From: Aeromonas sp. FDAARGOS 1405
Lineage (GTDB): Bacteria; Pseudomonadota; Gammaproteobacteria; Enterobacterales; Aeromonadaceae
Direction: 5' to 3'
DNA: 64,000 nt
NCBI RefSeq assembly: GCF_019048265.1
Contig: NZ_CP077311.1
Coordinates: 62,001-126,000 of the forward strand
In this document: in pieces, positions 29,294 to 37,458 of the stretch
Numbering within the stretch: the stretch's first letter is position 1
Layout of the letters: each line of letters begins with the position of its first letter
Notes under the pieces: generated by a model
Seen by the model: the letters and a program-made list of their open reading frames with translations, nothing else
What the model was told of the DNA's origin: nothing
Databases searched by the model: none
Program-made: the position numbers and the translations under genes

Positions 29294-29496
29294 AGGGTGT
29301 TCTCCATCTGCCGAGCTGCCTTGCGACGGCTCTCGCGTGCCTGCTTGCTGCGTAACTCATTAAACAGACTACGGGTTTTCATACGGGTGGAAATGATGAT
29401 ACCGACCAGACAGAGCAAGGTCAGTCCGAAGGAGAGCCAGACGTAAAAGGCGTAACCGCCCATCGCCAGAAAGTCACTGAATGAGGCAAAGTACAT
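29290..29496 (-). CDS. ccmD: Small haem-exporter subunit CcmD
   Basis: 68 residues from the ATG at 29496; a longer frame extends upstream into ccmC and should not be used. One membrane helix (about 12-34) followed by a basic cytoplasmic tail [22 protein letters not shown]. CcmD helps release haem-loaded CcmE from CcmABC. It begins two bases after the ccmC stop. Confidence 0.9.
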   Translation of the reverse strand: MYFASFSDFLAMGGYAFYVWLSFGLTLLCLVGIIISTRMKTRSLFNELRSKQARESRRKAARQMENTL

Positions 29497-29498
29497 GC

Positions 29499-30239
29499 TT
29501 ACTTCTCCTGCTCGGCAATCTCTTGAACCCAGGGACGATGCCACTCCCGCATCAAGAGCTCGTTTCGAAAACGCATCAGGGTAAGGGCCCCGAGAAAGGC
29601 AGCAAACGCCAGGATCATGATGAGTAATGGCCAAAGCATCTCGGGAGAGATAGAGGGTTTGTCAAACTTGGTAATAGTGGCCCCCTGGTGCAGGGTATTC
29701 CACCACTCAACCGAGTAGTGAATGATGGGGAGATTGATCACCCCGACCAGCGCCAGAATGCCGGCGGCACGGCCAGCAACAACCTTGTCACTGAAGGCGT
29801 TGTAGAGGGCAATCACGCCAAGATAGAGAAACAGCAGGATCAGCTCGGAGGTGAGCCGTGCATCCCACACCCACCAGGTTCCCCACATGGGTTTGCCCCA
29901 GGCTGCACCGGTAAACAGTGCAATAAAAGTGAACACGGCACCGACAGGAGCAATAGCCGCCACTGTCATGTCCGCCATCCGCAGTTGCCATACCAGCCCG
30001 ATAAAGGCTGCCACAGCCATGGTAGAGTAAGCTCCCATCGAAAGAATGGCGGAAGGAACATGGATATAGATGATCCGGAAGGAGTCACCCTGCTGATAAT
30101 CGGCGGGGGCAAAAGCCAGCCCCCAAACAGTGCCGATGATGAACGACAGCAGACTTATCACGGCAAACCAGGGTAACAAGGTTCCTGCCAACCGATATGC
30201 CCGTTCGGGTTTAGCGTAAGGGTGCAACCATTTCCACAT
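29499..30239 (-). CDS. ccmC: Haem exporter membrane protein CcmC
   Basis: 246 residues, six membrane helices. CcmC loads haem onto CcmE in the periplasm. The WWD motif reads WGTWWVWDARLTSELI (about residues 118-133), and conserved histidines lie on either side. It is separated from ccmB by a 173-base gap, unusual in this otherwise tightly packed operon. Confidence 0.95.
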   Translation of the reverse strand: MWKWLHPYAKPERAYRLAGTLLPWFAVISLLSFIIGTVWGLAFAPADYQQGDSFRIIYIHVPSAILSMGAYSTMAVAAFIGLVWQLRMADMTVAAIAPVGAVFTFIALFTGAAWGKPMWGTWWVWDARLTSELILLFLYLGVIALYNAFSDKVVAGRAAGILALVGVINLPIIHYSVEWWNTLHQGATITKFDKPSISPEMLWPLLIMILAFAAFLGALTLMRFRNELLMREWHRPWVQEIAEQEK

Positions 30240-30324
30240 AACTCACAAACCTTTTTGTTATTAATTGTTTGGCGAGGCCTAAACATACTGACCTCGGGAT
30301 AACATCAAATACCTCGAAAGCAAT

Positions 30325-30340
30325 AAGCGGCAATCCGCTT
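30325..30340 (-). repeat. Inverted repeat in the ccmB-ccmC gap
   Basis: AAGCGG, loop CAAT, CCGCTT: a perfect six-base stem near the middle of the 173-base gap (30240-30412). No T-run follows, so termination is unlikely. A second, longer-range pair CGAGG (30273-30277) and CCTCG (30292-30296) is close by. Confidence 0.4.
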
Positions 30341-30412
30341 GATCCATCGCAACTTTATTTCAGGAAAAGAAAGCCCCCACACGAAACCACACTGCGTTCT
30401 ACCAATAGACCA

Positions 30413-31081
30413 TCAGTTAAGACTGACCCTCAAGGCAGCCGAAACGGCCAGTGGCGTTAGCGTCAAGGCACCAACCATCATGGCGGCCAGAATGGCAAGC
30501 TGACCGCCATAGGGCAAGCCCATCCCCGCCGCATCAATAGCAGAGGTAGCAAAAATCAGCACCGGAATATAGAGCGGCAGGATCAGCAGACTGAGCAGCA
30601 CTCCACCTTTGCGCAGTCCGACCGTAAGGGCTACACCGACCGCACCGAGCAGGCTCAGCACCGGAGTGCCGAGTGCCAGAGTGGCGACTACCGCCAGATA
30701 ACTGTCCATATCCAGCGACAGCAAAATCGCCAGCAAGGGCGAAATCAGCAGCAGCGGCAATCCAGTCAGTAACCAGTGAGCAATCACTTTGGCCAGCGCC
30801 AGCAACCCGAGTGAATGGGGCATCAACATCAGCTGCTCCAGCGAACCGTCGGCAAAGTCGTCGCGAAACAGCCGCTCCAGCGACAGCATGGCCGCCAGCA
30901 AAGCCGCAACCCAGATGATGCCGGGAGCAATGCGAGCCAATAACTTGGGCTCAGGGCCGATACCGAGTGGGAACAGGGTGATGACAATAAGGAAAAACCA
31001 GAGCGGGTTAAGAATGTCTGCACGCTGGCGCAAGGCCATCAATAACTCGCGGTGGATCAAATGCATGACGGCACGCAACAT
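30413..31081 (-). CDS. ccmB: Haem exporter membrane subunit CcmB
   Basis: 222 residues, six membrane helices. Forms the ABC transporter core with CcmA that drives release of holo-CcmE. NPLWFFLIVITLFPLGIGPE and ERLFRDDFADGSLEQLML match CcmB closely. The first ATG (31081) has a good AGGAG site; a second in-frame ATG at 31066 is possible. It starts five bases after ccmA. Confidence 0.95.
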   Translation of the reverse strand: MLRAVMHLIHRELLMALRQRADILNPLWFFLIVITLFPLGIGPEPKLLARIAPGIIWVAALLAAMLSLERLFRDDFADGSLEQLMLMPHSLGLLALAKVIAHWLLTGLPLLLISPLLAILLSLDMDSYLAVVATLALGTPVLSLLGAVGVALTVGLRKGGVLLSLLILPLYIPVLIFATSAIDAAGMGLPYGGQLAILAAMMVGALTLTPLAVSAALRVSLN

Positions 31082-31086
31082 CGAAA

Positions 31087-31722
31087 CTACTCCTGCAGCA
31101 AGGGCGTAAGCGAGAGGGTCTTCAGTCGCCCCTGCATCAGCGTCATATCCTGATGAGTGGTGAGGATTACCATCCCCCCCCGCTCGGCATGAGCCAGAAA
31201 CAGCCTCTCCAGCACCTTGACCCCCTGCTTGTCAATGGCGGTAAAGGGCTCATCCAGGATCCAGAGAGCCGCTTTGTCACTGAGCCAAAGCCTGGCCAGA
31301 GCCACCCGGCGCTGTTGACCTGCCGAGAGCTGCCCGGTCGGGTTCTCTTCAAAACCGGCCAACCCAACCTGGGCAAGCACCTGCCACAAATCGACCGTCT
31401 GCCGGGACACATGATGCAGCTTCTGGTAAAAGGCGAGATTTTCGAGCGGAGTCAAAGCAGCTTTGACCCCGGGCTGATGACCGAGATAGAGCAGATTGGC
31501 ATGGTACTCATCACGGCAATGGCGAATATTTTCACCATTCCAGCACACTTCACCGGCAAACGGCTGAGACAGCCCAGTCAGCAGGCGCAGCAGGCTGGTC
31601 TTGCCTACCCCGTTGGGACCTTCAATTTGCACCAGATCACCGGGAACTACCGCAAAGGAGAGATGTTCAAACAGAGTGCGATCTTCACGCACGCAGCTCA
31701 GATTGTTAACTTGAAGCAGCAT
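31087..31722 (-). CDS. ccmA: Haem exporter ATP-binding subunit CcmA
   Basis: 211 residues. An ABC ATPase: Walker [15 protein letters not shown] (about 35-48), signature [16 protein letters not shown] (about 130), Walker [16 protein letters not shown] hydrolysis frees holo-CcmE from CcmCD. First gene of the ccm operon; the 293 bases upstream are AT-rich, hold small inverted repeats (for example TTGGAA/TTCCAA at 31770-31789) and the terminator of the chemotaxis operon, so ccm has its own promoter there. Confidence 0.95.
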   Translation of the reverse strand: MLLQVNNLSCVREDRTLFEHLSFAVVPGDLVQIEGPNGVGKTSLLRLLTGLSQPFAGEVCWNGENIRHCRDEYHANLLYLGHQPGVKAALTPLENLAFYQKLHHVSRQTVDLWQVLAQVGLAGFEENPTGQLSAGQQRRVALARLWLSDKAALWILDEPFTAIDKQGVKVLERLFLAHAERGGMVILTTHQDMTLMQGRLKTLSLTPLLQE

Positions 31723-31978
31723 GGAGATTTTTTCAGAGAAAATGAAGCGGCCTGCATCTTAACACAGTATTGGAATACGTCTTTTCCAAGATGCCCATCA
31801 TCCACTGTTTTTGTGGAGAAGATCGCGCATAAGAGAAAATAGGCGGGAAAAATGATGACAATCAACGACTTCAAAATACATCAAATCGAAAAGATTAATA
31901 AAAAATCATCTTAAAACATAATAATTCAATCATCTCACTGTACATCGCGCTACATCAGAGAGCTGTATGCAAGGAGCA

Positions 31979-32012
31979 GAAAAAAATTCAGGAAGGCGAC
32001 TGCCTCCCTGAA
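31979..32012 (-). terminator. Terminator of the flagellar/chemotaxis operon
   Basis: TTCAGGAAGGC (31987-31997) pairs with GCCTCCCTGAA (32002-32012) with one mismatch; the A-run 31980-31986 gives a run of T on the minus strand. It lies four bases after the stop of the DUF2802 gene. Confidence 0.85.
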
Positions 32013-32015
32013 TAA

Positions 32016-32405
32016 TCAAGAGCGACCTTTTCGCAACGATATCAAGAGCTCTGCTTCTGCCTTTGGCAACTCACACTCACTCATGACTTCATCAAGATCG
32101 GCGCCCAGTTCGACCATCTTAGCCGCTCGACTGTAGAGCCTGCGTTCGGGATCTTGCATGGTCAGTTCTTGCTGGCGTTCATTGACCTGCTGCATCGCGC
32201 CTTCTACCGACTGTAACCGCTGTCCCATGCCAATGGAGCCGCTATGAAGCTCCATCATCTGTTTGCGCAAGCTTTCCAACTGACCTTGCAGCGTTGCCAC
32301 ACTGGCCTCGGACTCCTGCTTGCTACGCTTGCTCTTGAACCAGTTATAAGAGGCAAACACCAAGGCAATCAGGGACACCCCCAAGGCAACCATCTCGATT
32401 ATCAA
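32016..32405 (-). CDS. DUF2802 family membrane protein
   Basis: 129 residues. One N-terminal membrane helix (about 3-22), a coiled-coil segment (about 30-80) and a small C-terminal helical domain with RLYSRAAKMVELGADLDEVMSECELPKAEAELL, the DUF2802 pattern. Its function is unknown to me. It follows cheW by 16 bases, the same place as in Vibrio and Pseudomonas, which suggests a role with the polar chemotaxis array. Confidence 0.8.
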   Translation of the reverse strand: MIIEMVALGVSLIALVFASYNWFKSKRSKQESEASVATLQGQLESLRKQMMELHSGSIGMGQRLQSVEGAMQQVNERQQELTMQDPERRLYSRAAKMVELGADLDEVMSECELPKAEAELLISLRKGRS

Positions 32406-32421
32406 AACATCACCTTATTTG

Positions 32422-32910
32422 TCAGAGGGAACCGATATCTTCCCACTCTTCATCGGAGAGCAGCTTGTTCAAGTCAACCAGGATCAGCAGTTGACCGTCA
32501 CGGTTGCTGACTCCCTGAATGAACTTGGCACTCTCTTCGGTTCCCACGGCCGGAGCCGCATCGATTTCGGAAGATTTCAAATAAACCACTTCCGCCACAC
32601 TATCGACCATAATGCCAATCACCTGCTTCTCGGCCTCGATGATAACAATACGGGAATTTTCGCTCACATCACCGGAAGGCAGACCGAAACGGGAACGGGT
32701 ATCGATGACAGTCACCACATTGCCACGCAGGTTGATGATCCCCAGTACGTACTCAGGCGCACCCGGCACCGGTGCAATTTCGGTGTAGCGCAACACCTCC
32801 TGAACCTGCATCACATTGATGCCGTAGGTTTCGTTTTCCAGTTGGAAGGTTACCCATTGCAGCACTTCATCTTCGGCCAGATTCTGTGCGATATTGCGCT
32901 TTTCTGTCAT
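32422..32910 (-). CDS. cheW: Chemotaxis coupling protein CheW
   Basis: 162 residues. CheW links receptors to CheA in the array. The double SH3-like fold is covered by WVTFQLENETYGINVMQVQEVL, then PEYVLGIINLRGNVVTVID and AEKQVIGIMVDSVAEVV. The length is standard. It lies between parP and the DUF2802 gene. Confidence 0.95.
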   Translation of the reverse strand: MTEKRNIAQNLAEDEVLQWVTFQLENETYGINVMQVQEVLRYTEIAPVPGAPEYVLGIINLRGNVVTVIDTRSRFGLPSGDVSENSRIVIIEAEKQVIGIMVDSVAEVVYLKSSEIDAAPAVGTEESAKFIQGVSNRDGQLLILVDLNKLLSDEEWEDIGSL

Positions 32911-32979
32911 GTTTTTATTCCTTTTATGAAAACGTCTACTGCTAAAACTAGCAATAAAACAGCTCGATTGCAGAAGTTA

Positions 32980-33852
32980 TCAGCGACCTTCTATGTTAAC
33001 CCCACGCTCCAGCAACAGGAGCAGTTCGCGAACGTGTAACAGGGCACACATTTTTTCTTTGACCATGCCCGCCAACCAGGGGCGCTTACCCTCCTGATGG
33101 CGCCATTTCACCTGGTCACGGTGTAACAATTCAGTTCCTTTGAGATGATGACAAGCCAGCCCCCAAGGGGATTCACCCAGCATAATCAGATACTTGTAAT
33201 CATCCATCTCCAAATGCTGACCCGGCATGACCCATTGGGCTGTATCGACCACATTCATCTTCTGCTCGCGGGAGGTCATGATCCCCTTGTACCAGCCAGG
33301 CTGGCCAAACAGGGAGGTGATCTCGCCAAGCTGATGGATACCACCCAGCTCGGTCAGCGGCACCGCAAACGTCACACCCGCAACTTCAAAAAAGAGGGCC
33401 TGAAACTCTTTACCGGTATCGATATTTTCCCAGGCAACCGGTTCACTGGCCTCTACCGGAGCAACCTCCAGCGCTGTTTCGGTCAGGATAGTAGTATGGG
33501 GCTCCGCAACCTCGGGGAGCAGCACCTCCGCAGGCCACTCTGGCTCCACCGGCAGCAGTGATTCCTCTGCCACAATCTCCAGCGGTGCGGTGAGAGTCAC
33601 TTCCTGGGTGAAGGCATCATTCTCAAACTGGACTTGTCCCACCTGAGCCAATAGCTCACCTAGCTGGGCAAGCCGTGGATCGCTTTCGAGGTAAGGTGCG
33701 GCGACCACCTCGGGGACGCTTTGGGGCTGACGTTGCAACTGTAAAACAGGGGCAGATTGAACCTCTTCCACCTCATCCATGACCATCGGCTCATCGAGCA
33801 GCAGGGAGTGGAAATAGTCATCCATCGCCCGTACTTGAATGGTATCTCTCAT
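32980..33852 (-). CDS. parP: CheW-like array-tethering protein ParP
   Basis: 290 residues. The first 140 or so are acidic and proline/valine-rich, without clear fold; residues about 145-285 form a CheW-like domain (EFQALFFEVAGVTFAVPL, then GWYKGIMTSREQKMNVVD). In Vibrio, ParP binds CheA and receptors and tethers the array to ParC at the cell pole. The ATG overlaps the ParA-type gene stop (ATGA), and cheW follows. Identification comes from the domain layout and gene order. Confidence 0.85.
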   Translation of the reverse strand: MRDTIQVRAMDDYFHSLLLDEPMVMDEVEEVQSAPVLQLQRQPQSVPEVVAAPYLESDPRLAQLGELLAQVGQVQFENDAFTQEVTLTAPLEIVAEESLLPVEPEWPAEVLLPEVAEPHTTILTETALEVAPVEASEPVAWENIDTGKEFQALFFEVAGVTFAVPLTELGGIHQLGEITSLFGQPGWYKGIMTSREQKMNVVDTAQWVMPGQHLEMDDYKYLIMLGESPWGLACHHLKGTELLHRDQVKWRHQEGKRPWLAGMVKEKMCALLHVRELLLLLERGVNIEGR

Positions 33853-34643
33853 GCCGTCACCTCATGAACCCGTTGCCGCTCAAGGGCATCCAGATGGTTG
33901 AGCAGCGTTTCATATGCATAGGTTCCACGACTCCCGGGAGAATAGATAGACGGGGGGATATGCAGCAAGCTGGCATCCCGAAACTTGGTATCAATAGGGA
34001 TCACCGCATTCCATACTGAATCTCCATATTGATCCTTAATCGACTTCAAGGTCATCAGAGAGGCACGGGTGCGCTTGTCGAACATGGTCGGGATCACGGT
34101 ATAACGGAACTTGTCACGCTTGGAACGCTGCATGATCTCAAATGTTTTCATCATCCGCTCCAACCCCTTGAGGGCCAGAAATTCGGTCTGGACAGGCACC
34201 AGAATGCGATCGCAGGCAGCCAGCGCGTTGACCATCATCACCCCCAGCACTGGCGGGCAATCGATCAGCACGTAATCATATTGATCCTGAATGCGCAGCA
34301 GTGCCCGTTTCAGTACCAGTCCCATCCCCTCACGATTGCCCATCACCCGATCAAGGGTCGCCAAGGTAATAGATGCTGGCAGTAAGTTGATATTTTCGAA
34401 TTTGGTCTTGAGCGTCAGTTTATTGACAAGCTCGGCTGTCGGTTTGACTGCTTGAAACAACTCATAGAGGGTTCCATCCAGGCGATCTGAATCAAAATCA
34501 AGATATGCAGTCAGCGAAGCATGGGGGTCGGTATCAATCAACAGCACCCGCTGGCCACGCTGGGCCAGGATCCCCGCAAGCGAGACCACTGTGGTGGTTT
34601 TACCCACACCACCTTTCTGGTTGGCAACCGTCCAAACAATCAC
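33849..34643 (-). CDS. parC: ParA-family ATPase ParC (polar chemoreceptor placement)
   Basis: 264 residues from a GTG. The deviant Walker A KGGVGKTTTVVSLA (from residue 10), DTDPHAS and DCPPVLGVMMVNAL mark the MinD/ParA class. ParC recruits chemotaxis arrays to the old and then the new pole; it depends on the polar hub HubP, not in this window. Between the motB-like gene and parP, as in Vibrio and Pseudomonas. Not the topoisomerase IV subunit that shares the gene name. Confidence 0.87.
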   Translation of the reverse strand: MIVWTVANQKGGVGKTTTVVSLAGILAQRGQRVLLIDTDPHASLTAYLDFDSDRLDGTLYELFQAVKPTAELVNKLTLKTKFENINLLPASITLATLDRVMGNREGMGLVLKRALLRIQDQYDYVLIDCPPVLGVMMVNALAACDRILVPVQTEFLALKGLERMMKTFEIMQRSKRDKFRYTVIPTMFDKRTRASLMTLKSIKDQYGDSVWNAVIPIDTKFRDASLLHIPPSIYSPGSRGTYAYETLLNHLDALERQRVHEVTA

Positions 34644-34647
34644 TGTA

Positions 34648-35568
34648 TCAGTCCTGCCTTGTTGTTATGCGTATGCCACCACCGGGCAAGGTGATCACCT
34701 TTATCTCTCCTGCATCCACCGCCTGTTGTACAGCAGGAACCGGTTCAGCAACTACCGTAGGCGTTGCAACCACAGGTGCCGGCGGCACCCAGGCAAATTT
34801 GGAGATAGCGACCACAACCTTGCGATTCTGCAGTCTGCCCTGCTCGCTGCCGTTGTCAGCAAAAGGGGAAAACTCGCCATATGCCTCGAACGCCAGACGC
34901 TGGGGGGCGATCCCATCGGCAATCAAGCCATTGAGGACCGCCTCGGCCCGAGCAGCAGAAAGCGCCCAGTTAGAACGATAAATTTCATTATTTATCTGTT
35001 GGTTATCGGTATAACCCCGAACCCTTACATAGTTATCGACCGGTTTGAGAATACTTGAAAGAGTATTAATGACCGGTGCGGCGTTTGGCCCCAAAAAGGC
35101 ACTGCCGCTGCTAAACAACAAGCCGGAACTGAGTTCAACCGTCAGCCAGTTCTCGTCTTGCGTCAGTTTGACGATACCGGCATCCACCAGCGAGCCCATG
35201 CTCTGTTGCAACTGCATATCGAGTTTTGCAAGTGTCGCGCCATCTTGCAGCACTGGCACACCAGAAATGGGTGCAAGTGAAGGAGAGGAGGATGCTGGGC
35301 TTTCCAGCAACGATGGAGAGGCAGATACCGCGTTATCCAGCAGGGAATTACCCTGCCCTTCAAGCAAGCTATTGCCGCCAGACTGCATGACACTGAACGC
35401 CTGGCTCATACCATCAATCACCGCGCGATACTTGTCCTTGTTCACCAGCGCAACAGAGTAGAGCACTACGAACAAGGCAAAGATCAGCGTCATATAATCG
35501 GCATAGGAGACCAGCCAACGGTCAAGATGCTCGCGACCCTGCAAGTGCAACCGATAGCGCTTGCGCAT
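34648..35568 (-). CDS. motD: Stator B subunit, MotB/MotD-like
   Basis: 306 residues. A single membrane helix with the ion-binding aspartate (Asp24) in SYADYMTLIFALFVVLYSVA; then a linker and an OmpA-like peptidoglycan-binding domain (about 170-270; VRVRGYTDNQQINNE, NWALSAARAEAVLNGL). With its partner it would form a second, alternative flagellar stator. The position between cheB and parC is that of motCD in P. aeruginosa, so MotD is the closest name. The coupling ion cannot be read with confidence. Confidence 0.82.
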   Translation of the reverse strand: MRKRYRLHLQGREHLDRWLVSYADYMTLIFALFVVLYSVALVNKDKYRAVIDGMSQAFSVMQSGGNSLLEGQGNSLLDNAVSASPSLLESPASSSPSLAPISGVPVLQDGATLAKLDMQLQQSMGSLVDAGIVKLTQDENWLTVELSSGLLFSSGSAFLGPNAAPVINTLSSILKPVDNYVRVRGYTDNQQINNEIYRSNWALSAARAEAVLNGLIADGIAPQRLAFEAYGEFSPFADNGSEQGRLQNRKVVVAISKFAWVPPAPVVATPTVVAEPVPAVQQAVDAGEIKVITLPGGGIRITTRQD

Positions 35569-35570
35569 GG

Positions 35571-36308
35571 CTACTCTCCTTTCAAATAGGCCCTGAGCCG
35601 GCGTTCAACCTGCAAGCCGTTTTCACCATGGGCGATAGCCAGCAGCCCTTCCAGGGTCATCTCCTGAAAGAGTGCATAGTGATAGTGAAATGCGCGTAAC
35701 CGATTGGCGATAGGCAGGTAGATGAGGTTGGCAAACCCCACTCCATAGATGGTTGCCACAAATGCCACAGCTATCCCCGCCCCCAGTGCTGACGGGTCTT
35801 CGAGATGAAACATGGCCTGGATCAGGCCCAGCACGGCACCGATGATCCCGATGGTCGGACTGTACCCCCCCATGGCTTCAAATACTCTGGCGGCATGTTC
35901 ATTGCGCTCCTGCTCGATATCGATGTCCGCTTCCAGCAGCATCCGGATATCCTCTGTGGATACCCCATCGACAATCATGCCGAGCCCTTGACGGGTAAAG
36001 TTGTCTTCCTCCTGCTCGGCCTGATTTTCAAGGGCCAGCAGCCCTTGCTGGCGCGCAAAGACGGCCCATGACTGCAACCGTTCGGCCTGTGTGGCGAGAT
36101 CCTGGCGGGGAGGGGTAAAAATCCATAACAGCTGGCGCAACGCCAGCAGGATGTACTGGGCTGGAGTCTGCAACGTGACGGCACCAACGGTACCACCCAG
36201 CACGATCAGAAAAGCGGGGCCGTCCACCAACGTCAACAGGGAGCCGCCATGCCACAGTTGGGCAATGGCAATCGCCCCCAATGCCAGGAGCAGACCGAGC
36301 AAGCCCAT
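35571..36308 (-). CDS. motC: Stator A subunit, MotA/MotC-like
   Basis: 245 residues, four membrane helices with a cytoplasmic loop between the second and third. YSPTIGIIGAVLGLIQAMFHLEDPS is the MotA-family segment with its conserved proline. Shorter than E. coli MotA (295) but normal for the MotC/PomA group. Forms the ion channel of the stator with the next gene, two bases on. Gene order matches Pseudomonas motC. Confidence 0.85.
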   Translation of the reverse strand: MGLLGLLLALGAIAIAQLWHGGSLLTLVDGPAFLIVLGGTVGAVTLQTPAQYILLALRQLLWIFTPPRQDLATQAERLQSWAVFARQQGLLALENQAEQEEDNFTRQGLGMIVDGVSTEDIRMLLEADIDIEQERNEHAARVFEAMGGYSPTIGIIGAVLGLIQAMFHLEDPSALGAGIAVAFVATIYGVGFANLIYLPIANRLRAFHYHYALFQEMTLEGLLAIAHGENGLQVERRLRAYLKGE

Positions 36309-36310
36309 GA

Positions 36311-37426
36311 TTAGCGCCCCAACTCAACCAGAATACGCTGGGCCACCTTGTCCAGAGGGAGTGATTCGCTGGCAATCCCCGCTTTGGCTACCGCTTGGGG
36401 CATACCATATACCACGCAGGAAGCCTCATCCTGAGCCCAGATGGTTGATCCCTGCTCTTTCAGCAGTCTGGCGCCATCACGGCCATCAGCCCCCATACCG
36501 GTCAGCACAATCGCCAATACCTTGTCGGCATAGGTTTTGGCCGCAGAGGCAAAAGTGATGTCCACACAAGGCTTGTAATTTACCTTGTCGTTGCCATCCA
36601 CGATGCGAATGCGGGCCCCTGCACCACGACCTTCCAGCAGCATCTGTTTGCCACCTGGAGCAAGATAGGCATGCCCTGGTTTAAGCACATCGCCATCTTC
36701 CGCTTCCTTGACGCCAATCTGACATAACCCGTTGAGACGGGCAGCAAACGCGGCGGTAAAAGTGGCTGGCATATGCTGGATAAGCAGGATGGGATGGGGA
36801 AAATCCCCCGGCAACTTGGTCAGTACATTTTGCAAAGCAACTGGTCCGCCGGTAGAAGTGCCGATTGCCACCAACTGATAACTCTTGCCACTGCGCTTGA
36901 AGGAAGCACTTGGCACAGTGCGTTGCAGGTCAGGCTGACGATCAGGAGTTCTGGGCGCAGTGCTTCCCAGCGGAGCACGAATAACCGGTTCAGGTGCTTT
37001 GGGACGGGCAGCGGATGTCATCAGGAAGCGCTTGCGGGAGATCTCCTTCACCCGCTGTTGCAACAGTCTGACTGCTTCGTCCTTGTCTCTGGCAATGTCT
37101 TCAAATTTCTTGGGCAAGAAGTCGAGAGCACCGGCGTCCAGCGCGTCCAGTGTCGCCTTGGCGCCTTCATGAGTCAGGGATGAAAACATCAGAATGGGGG
37201 TTGGGCACTTGGCCATGATCTCCCGCACCGCACTGATGCCATCCATCACGGGCATCTCGATGTCCATGGTGATCACATCAGGACGCAGCGACATCACCTT
37301 GTCCACTGCTTCACGTCCATTCTGGGCCGTATCAATCACCGTCAGCATGGGATCCTGATTAATGATCTCGCTCACCCGACGGCGAAAGAAGCTCGAATCG
37401 TCGACAACTAATACCTTGACTGCCAT
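36311..37426 (-). CDS. cheB: Chemotaxis protein-glutamate methylesterase CheB
   Basis: 371 residues. An N-terminal receiver with Asp55 ([12 protein letters not shown]), a linker, and a C-terminal methylesterase with catalytic GTSTGGP serine, QHMP histidine and [13 protein letters not shown] aspartate. It removes methyl groups from receptor glutamates to reset sensitivity, after phosphorylation by CheA. The paired methyltransferase cheR is not in this window. Confidence 0.95.
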   Translation of the reverse strand: MAVKVLVVDDSSFFRRRVSEIINQDPMLTVIDTAQNGREAVDKVMSLRPDVITMDIEMPVMDGISAVREIMAKCPTPILMFSSLTHEGAKATLDALDAGALDFLPKKFEDIARDKDEAVRLLQQRVKEISRKRFLMTSAARPKAPEPVIRAPLGSTAPRTPDRQPDLQRTVPSASFKRSGKSYQLVAIGTSTGGPVALQNVLTKLPGDFPHPILLIQHMPATFTAAFAARLNGLCQIGVKEAEDGDVLKPGHAYLAPGGKQMLLEGRGAGARIRIVDGNDKVNYKPCVDITFASAAKTYADKVLAIVLTGMGADGRDGARLLKEQGSTIWAQDEASCVVYGMPQAVAKAGIASESLPLDKVAQRILVELGR

Positions 37427-37458
37427 TGTTGTTTTTCTAACTCCTTGGGCCTGAGCTA

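Noticed and set aside
31979..32012. Possible attachment site or repeat end
   Set aside because: The inverted repeat with adjoining A-run is a simple terminator for the minus strand.
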